Shown here piece by piece: positions 59,915 to 64,000 of a stretch of 64,000 nucleotides of DNA (positions within the stretch are counted from its first letter, which is position 1; each line of letters begins with the position of its first letter). The notes under the pieces were generated by a model, which ran no database searches, was not told the DNA's origin, and saw only the letters and a list, made by a program, of their open reading frames with translations. Source of the stretch: Streptomyces mangrovisoli (GTDB lineage: Bacteria > Actinomycetota > Actinomycetes > Streptomycetales > Streptomycetaceae); assembly GCF_000974985.2 (NCBI RefSeq), contig NZ_LAVA02000017.1, forward strand, positions 1 through 64,000, read 5' to 3'. The position numbers and the translations under genes are program-made.

Positions 59915-60082
59915 TGCGGAATCCCCAAAGGGTGCTCCGCGGCCGGTGGCCGCGGTGTCCGGCGTGCGGGACCCGCTCGACCGGCGTCCGTCCCGTGTGG
60001 ATCCCCGCCGTGGTGCCCTGAGGCGCCGCAGGACCATGGCGAGCAACGGACTCCCGACCTAAAAGCAATCTCGGAAAATTGC

Positions 60083-60096
60083 TGCAACTTGTTGCA
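60083..60096. promoter_or_regulatory. LacI-type operator-like palindrome
   Basis: TGCAAC and GTTGCA around TT, within an AT-rich stretch. LacI-family sites in actinobacteria often have this TGCAA-TTGCA shape. It is about 170 bases upstream of the broken secreted-protein start. Confidence 0.45.
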
Positions 60097-60279
60097 CACC
60101 CGGAAGATACTCGGTCGCTACAGGGCCGGAAAGAGTTCCGGCGCGGATGCACGCGCGCCCCGATCTCCGCAGCCCGTCATTCGACAGCCGGACCGACCTC
60201 CTTTGCCGCACGGCCCGACGCCGGCCTGGACCTTCGTCTCCGCGCGGGAGCAACGGACGTAAGGTGACGGACCGTCCGC

Positions 60280-60477
60280 TCACGTCGACGTGGCCAGGTA
60301 GGCACGGGCGACGTCGAGGGCATGGTCGACGTCGCGGGTGCCGGTCGACACACACAGGGTGTAAGCGGCGTCGCGCAGGCTCTGACCGGACGGGATCGTC
60401 GCATCCGGCGCCTCCGCGAGGAGCGACTCGTAGTCCGTCACCATTCGGCGCAAGGTGACGGGCAGGGGCATCAGCAT
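60280..60477 (-). CDS. DUF5133-family small protein
   Basis: A 65-residue protein. MLMPLPVTLRRMVTDYESLL and DAAYTLCVSTGTRDVDHALD, followed by VARAYLATST, match the DUF5133 family of Streptomyces in length and sequence. The ATG at 60477 is preceded by AAGGAG at a normal distance. Function is unknown; the family often occurs in several copies per genome. It lies alone, followed by an empty stretch. Confidence 0.8.
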   Translation of the reverse strand: MLMPLPVTLRRMVTDYESLLAEAPDATIPSGQSLRDAAYTLCVSTGTRDVDHALDVARAYLATST

Positions 60478-60769
60478 CAGGGCAACTCCTTCGCCAGGGC
60501 CGTCGCACCGTGCATGAGCGAAGAAGCTCCGGCACGGCGCCGACAAGTGGCCGTTTCCGCCGTACGGACATCCGTGCAACCGCAGGGCGTTCCCGGCGGC
60601 AGGCGGAGCCCGCTCGGCCTGCGCCTCCGGTCCGAAGCACCGAAGTGGCAGGTGCCCCGCCATCGCGACAGCAAACCGCGCATCTCCCACCGCAAGCGCG
60701 CGGCATCCGGACCAGCACCCCAACCCGCATTGGCACCCGCACCCGCACCCGGCGGTGAGTGCCCGCCGT
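60478..60769. other. Intergenic stretch
   Basis: Nothing recognisable; near 60735-60755 there is a short GCACCC repeat. It separates the DUF5133 gene from the SDR frame on the same strand. Confidence 0.5.
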
Positions 60770-61628
60770 CTAGGGAAGCGGTGTCCCGCCGGTGGCGTTG
60801 AGGATCTCCGCGGTGATGAAGCTCGCTGCGGGTGAGGCGAGGAAGACGTAGGCCGGCGCCATCTCGGCGGGCTGGGCGGGCCGGCCGAGGGGCGACTGCT
60901 TGCCGAAGTGCGCCGTGTCCGGCAGCGTCGCCGGGATCAGCGGAGTCCACACCGGCCCCGGGGCCACGGCGTTGACGCGGACACCGTCGCCGGCCACCAT
61001 CTGCGCGAGCCCCTGGGTGAACGTCACGATCGCACCCTTGGTCATCGCGTAGTCCAGCAGATGCGGACTGGGCTGGTACGCCTGCACGGAGGCCGAGTTG
61101 ACGATGCAGGAGCCGGACGGCATGTGCGGCAGCGCCATCTTGCACAGCCAGAACATGCCGTAGAGGTTGGTGCGCACCACCCGGTCGAACTGCTCGGTCG
61201 TGATGTCCTGGATGCCCTCGGGCTGTGACATCTGGTAGGCGGCGTTGTTGACGAGGATGTCGATGCGGCCGAACTCGTCGACCGCGCGCCCGACCAGCTC
61301 CCGGCACTGCTCCTCCTGCCGGATGTCACACGCCGCTCCCACCGCCTGGCGGCCCGCGTCGCGGACGAGTGCCTCGGTGCGGTCCGCGTCCTCCTTCTCC
61401 TGGGGAAGATAGGTGAACAGCACGTCCGCGCCCTCACGGGCATAGGCCAGGGCGACGGCCCGTCCGATACCGGAGTCGCCGCCGGTCACGACGGCCTTGC
61501 GGTCGTACAGGAGCCCGCTGCCCTCGTTGGTCGGGGGGCGGGTCCATGGGGCCGGTCCAACCGGGGTGCTGCTGGTCCTGGTCCGGGAACTCGGGGCGGG
61601 GGTGCTTGGTCGTGGGGTCCTCAGCCAT
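60770..61628 (-). pseudogene. SDR oxidoreductase with frameshift near its start
   Basis: The sequence of a general-stress-type SDR (YghA/glucose-ribitol dehydrogenase-like). From ATG 61628 it reads MAEDPTTKHPRPEFPDQDQQ then HPGWTGPMDPPPD, as expected for the N-terminal arm. After a six-G run on the plus strand (61533-61538) the frame changes, and LLYDRKAVVTGGDSGIGRAV, NNAAYQM and the catalytic YAMTKGA follow to the stop at 60770. One base added or two lost explain the break. Since the catalytic domain is complete and undamaged, this is either a recent mutation or a sequencing error in a homopolymer. Confidence 0.8.
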
Positions 61629-62015
61629 GGGTTCGCTCCTCGTGCTCGTCCCTGCGGGGGTGCGGGCTGGGTGCCCCGTGGCGTTCGTGCCACACGCGAA
61701 AAGGTCCGTTTCGTCGTGGCACACCACGATCTCGACCGCACCGACTGGAGCCGGGCGGTGGGCGATTCGCCCCGGCCGCGCACCCAAGCCGCCCACAGCC
61801 ACGCGTGGAAGGCGGCTTCGAGAGCCGCAACCACTGGATCTACAGCGCCGCTTCACCCGTCGGGGAGATCCTGGGCCGGCTCGGCGTGCGGTTCGCCTCC
61901 GCCACGGCCTCGGCCTTCAAGGGCGCCACGACGTCGGTGTCACGAACGGGCCCGCCAACAATAGCCAGAAGCCGCTCGCGCTCCGGTCGTTCAAGCGGCT
62001 GCCGGTCCCGAAGAA

Positions 62016-62053
62016 GGACCCCCGCGGATTGGTGCTTTCGCGCGGAGGGGTCC
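62016..62053. terminator. Hairpin
   Basis: GGACCCCCGCG and CGCGGAGGGGTCC pair with one mismatch or bulge around a loop of about 14 bases. It may be a terminator for leftward transcription from the DUF5302 gene, or for the SDR side. Confidence 0.55.
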
Positions 62054-62073
62054 TGGCCGCGTCCTGGGTGTGC

Positions 62074-62107
62074 GGGTGTCCGGCCGAGCCGGTCCGGCCG
62101 GACACCC
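62074..62107. terminator. Terminator hairpin after DUF5302 gene
   Basis: Perfect 12-base arms GGGTGTCCGGCC and GGCCGGACACCC around a 10-base loop, 21 bases beyond the stop of the leftward DUF5302 gene. Confidence 0.75.
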
Positions 62108-62128
62108 GTCCTCTTCGGTCGGATTCGG

Positions 62129-62371
62129 TCAGCCGCCGGCCTTGCGCCGCAAGGCCCGCCGGCTCGCGGCCGGGCCGTTCGTCCTGCGTACCTTCGGCGC
62201 GTCGCCGCCCGCGGACACGTCGCCGGAGTCCGCCCGCGCGCCCCTCTTACGTTCCAGGGCTTCCCGGAACTTGCGCTTCAGGTCGTGGTTGCCATCGCTG
62301 TCGGGGCCCAGGGCGGGCGCCTCGGGCTCAGTCGGCTCCGAACCTTCCGGGGTTGCAGACTCTGCGGTCAT
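62129..62371 (-). CDS. DUF5302-family small protein
   Basis: An 80-residue protein. An acidic N-terminal part (ESATPEGSEPTEPEAPALGP) is followed by the DUF5302 core NHDLKRKFREALERKRGARA and a basic tail PAASRRALRRKAGG. The ATG at 62371 has GGGGG upstream at seven bases. The polar composition suggests a soluble, partly disordered, perhaps nucleic-acid-binding protein. Function is unknown. A terminator hairpin follows. Confidence 0.75.
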   Translation of the reverse strand: MTAESATPEGSEPTEPEAPALGPDSDGNHDLKRKFREALERKRGARADSGDVSAGGDAPKVRRTNGPAASRRALRRKAGG

Positions 62372-62779
62372 CGTGACCCCCTGGGTTCGGACGCTGGGAA
62401 GCACGCACAGCTCGTCAGACCCGCGCCGCGGACGCGCCGCCCATATCATCGCGGCGCGACGCGGCAGGCGACCGCCGGAGGTGCGCCGCTCCACTGCGGT
62501 CTCGAACTCGACGGCCCGGACACGCCTTGGGGGCGGGCGTCGGCGAGATGCCGGTGCCCGCCCCGGTGTGTGGCGGAGTGACGGTCGGACCCCCCGGCAT
62601 CCGAGCCGGTTCGGTACCCCCACTGTTGTCCGCCAAGGAAAAGCTTCCCCTTGTAGTGTGGATTCCCGAAGAACCCATTCCACACGTGGAATTCGGTTCC
62701 GTCCCGCGGACGTCGAAACAGCCGCGCCGCTTCCCCTCACAGCCCCGGCGGGGTGGGTGTGCGACGCGAGAGGTACGGG
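62372..62779. other. Intergenic region with palindrome
   Basis: No gene is supported. Near the middle is a 16-base interrupted palindrome (62677-62692), and an AT-richer patch surrounds it. It probably holds the promoter of the DUF5302 gene. Confidence 0.5.
62677..62692. promoter_or_regulatory. Inverted repeat ATTCCAC-GTGGAAT
   Basis: Perfect 7-base arms around AC. It lies about 305 bases upstream of the DUF5302 start and 88 bases beyond the stop of the 23-residue peptide gene. Its role is unknown. Confidence 0.4.
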
Positions 62780-62851
62780 TCAGCGGCGCAACATCATGAC
62801 GACGGCGACGATGACGATGATGAGGACGACGGTGCCCAGCCCTATGTACAC
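62780..62851 (-). CDS. 23-residue hydrophobic peptide
   Basis: A GTG start at 62851 is preceded by AAAGGA at six bases. The peptide is YIGLGTVVLIIVIVAVVMML ending in RR, a single membrane helix. Very short proteins of this form appear repeatedly in Streptomyces annotations, but I know no function. The good ribosome-binding site and the clean helix followed by positive charges support it. Confidence 0.5.
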   Translation of the reverse strand: MYIGLGTVVLIIVIVAVVMMLRR

Positions 62852-62991
62852 AGGTTTTCCTTTCCCCTGGGGAGTGGCACATTTCGGTGCCGCAGAAACC
62901 CGTGTGCCCCTGGCAGCGCATTTAAGCCCGGTGATTTCTGGGCGCGGTGCCAATTTCGTTGCCGGGGCCGAGATGGCGTGCGCGGCCGTCA

Positions 62992-63390
62992 TTACGGCTC
63001 GTCCCACCGGACCTCGCGCTCGCCGACCGCGAGCGACACGTCGTACAGGGCGGTCGCTCCGTGGGCGAGTGCGGCGCCGCCCATGACGCTGAGCACCAGC
63101 GGGTTGACGCGGGCCAGCAGGCCCATGGCCACGGGGATCCCGGCCTCGGTCATCATCAGCGCATGGACCGCCGACTCCTTGGTCCCGCTCCTGTGCTCGA
63201 TCCGGGTCCGCCGGTGCATCCACCAGTCGGCGAGGCCGGGCAGCACCCACAGCGAGAGCGCGCCGTAGAGCAGGAAGCGGCGGCTCGCGTCCTCGGCGTC
63301 GGTCGAGCGGGCCGCGATCCGCAGATCGTCGCCTCGCCGCCAGCCCCGCAGGGTCTTCCGGGTCCTCCAGGGCAGTGCGCGCAGCGCCAT
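62992..63390 (-). CDS. Conserved membrane protein of unknown function
   Basis: A 132-residue protein. After a basic N-terminus (LPWRTRKTLRGWRRGDDLR) come three hydrophobic stretches: FLLYGALSLWVLPGLADWWM, ALMMTEAGIPVAMGLLARVN and VLSVMGGAALAHGATALYDV. A conserved-looking His/Asp set (DWWMHR, EHRSGTKESAVH) could bind metal. It resembles a group of actinobacterial integral membrane proteins without assigned function. The start ATG at 63390 was chosen for the usual MALRxLPWR-type beginning. Confidence 0.65.
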   Translation of the reverse strand: MALRALPWRTRKTLRGWRRGDDLRIAARSTDAEDASRRFLLYGALSLWVLPGLADWWMHRRTRIEHRSGTKESAVHALMMTEAGIPVAMGLLARVNPLVLSVMGGAALAHGATALYDVSLAVGEREVRWDEP

Positions 63391-63545
63391 GGGCGCCTCC
63401 GTGGGATCAGGACGGCCTGGGCCTTCGCACCCGCGATGGCGTACGACCCCGGTGCCCTTCCTGCTGTGCGCGACACCGTGCACGGTCCCGCCGCCATCGG
63501 GTACTCGGCAGCGGTCACCCGTACGGACACGGTTCAGGAGGCACG

Positions 63546-64000
63546 ATGTCGAACTTCGGATACTTCCTCGCGTGCGAGGAGCACGGCCCGGCGGAACTCG
63601 TCGAGCAGGCAAGGATGGCGGAGCAGGCCGGATTCGACTCCCTGTGGATCTCCGACCACTACCACCCGTGGAACGACGCGCAGGGCCAGAGCCCGTTCGT
63701 GTGGTCCGTGATCGGCGCCCTCTCGCAGGCGGTCTCGCTGCCCGTACAGACGGCCGTGACCTGCCCGTTGATACGCATGCACCCCGCGGTGGTCGCCCAG
63801 GCGGCCGCCACCGCCGCGGTCCAGCTGGAGGGGCGCTTCCGGCTGGGTGTGGGCACGGGCGAGGGGCTGAACGAGCACATCCTCGGTACCGTCTGGCCCG
63901 AGGCACCGGTGCGTCTGGAGATGCTGGAGGAGGCGCTGCAGATCATCCGGCGGCTGTTCACCGGTGAGCAGATCAGCCATCGGGGCCGGCACTACACGGT
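63546..64000 (+). CDS. F420-dependent LLM-class oxidoreductase (partial, runs off window)
   Basis: The first 151 codons of a luciferase-like TIM-barrel enzyme. FGYFLACEEHGPAELVEQAR, AGFDSLWISDHYHPWNDAQG and EGRFRLGVGTGEGLNEHILG are typical of the F420-dependent group related to coenzyme-F420 glucose-6-phosphate dehydrogenase. The ATG at 63546 is preceded by CAGGAGGCACG. The C-terminal half lies outside the window. Such enzymes oxidise an alcohol or sugar with F420 as acceptor; the exact substrate is not clear. Confidence 0.85.
   Translation, partial: MSNFGYFLACEEHGPAELVEQARMAEQAGFDSLWISDHYHPWNDAQGQSPFVWSVIGALSQAVSLPVQTAVTCPLIRMHPAVVAQAAATAAVQLEGRFRLGVGTGEGLNEHILGTVWPEAPVRLEMLEEALQIIRRLFTGEQISHRGRHYT

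Larger units (their letters stand above)
59652..60279. other. Stretch with a broken secreted-protein start
   Basis: No intact gene. A minus-strand signal-peptide-like start lies at 59744-59914, and a palindromic LacI-type site at 60083-60096 in an AT-rich spot. A plus-strand frame near 60140 is not supported. Confidence 0.5.
61629..62128. other. Stretch without a firm gene, two hairpins
   Basis: On the plus strand near 61815-61940 a frame reads ESRNHWIYSAASPVGEILGR and looks coding, but I cannot connect it to a start or a family. Right of it lie two hairpins (62016-62053 and 62074-62107). Otherwise nothing is recognised. Confidence 0.4.

Overview
The window looks like a stretch of a Streptomyces chromosome. 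Base composition is very GC-rich, GTG and TTG starts are common, and 4-bp ATGA/GTGA overlaps join many genes. The content also fits: three SpoIIE-type (PP2C) phosphatases, DUF5133, DUF5302 and DUF1206 proteins, a PucR-desaturase pair, an ISL3-family element and an F420-type luciferase-like oxidoreductase. The many remnants, frameshifts and IS scars suggest an accessory region. That is an inference, because there is no outside sequence to compare with.

Bases 430-27772 hold a large acyl-CoA catabolic region under TetR-family control. A rightward operon (2032-5371) encodes a MmgE/PrpD protein, a class III CoA-transferase and an enoyl-CoA hydratase. A long leftward series (17140 down to 5414) encodes three acyl-CoA dehydrogenases, two SDRs, a true thiolase, a thiolase-like protein without the usual cysteine, a DUF35 partner, two MaoC-type hydratases, an acyl-CoA synthetase and a TetR regulator. 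A second leftward operon (24008 down to 18259) adds an enoyl-CoA hydratase, an AMACR-like CoA-transferase, an acyl-CoA synthetase, a DUF35 protein, a CitE-like lyase and a TesB thioesterase. A nearly identical 20-bp element with core AACGATCGTT stands before three of the transcription units, which makes this look like one regulon. The parts fit degradation of a branched acid whose chain is shortened by aldol-type cleavage as well as by thiolysis. A ruined alkyl-sulfatase gene beside one of the shared operators suggests that a sulfate-ester entry step has been lost. An ALDH-ADH operon with tandem operators and its own TetR gene closes the region.

Bases 28024-31094 carry a divergent pair: a UDP-N-acetylhexosamine-type 6-dehydrogenase, and a hyaluronan-synthase-like glycosyltransferase preceded by a 52-residue membrane peptide. 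An 18-bp perfect palindrome lies between them. A complete ISL3-type IS (31131-32767) follows. Next is a decayed graspetide-type RiPP locus: a truncated ATP-grasp ligase and a twice-frameshifted PIMT-like methyltransferase (33664-35313). A desaturase/ferredoxin-reductase/PucR locus (35385-38793) comes after that, then an old-yellow-enzyme gene whose stop lies in an IS3 end, then a patchwork of regulators, reductases and gene fragments to about 46 kb.

From 46150 on there are an MFS exporter, a membrane-anchored Mrr-like nuclease with an EVPEV repeat, two stress-type membrane proteins, and a signalling island of three PP2C phosphatases flanked by two MarR regulators (50793-56698). Two of the phosphatases have each lost a different metal-binding Asp. 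The end of the window has a LysR-controlled IMPase-like/Rossmann reductase pair, a frameshifted SDR, several small proteins, and the start of an F420-dependent oxidoreductase that runs off the edge. I recognised no tRNA, rRNA, riboswitch or CRISPR array.
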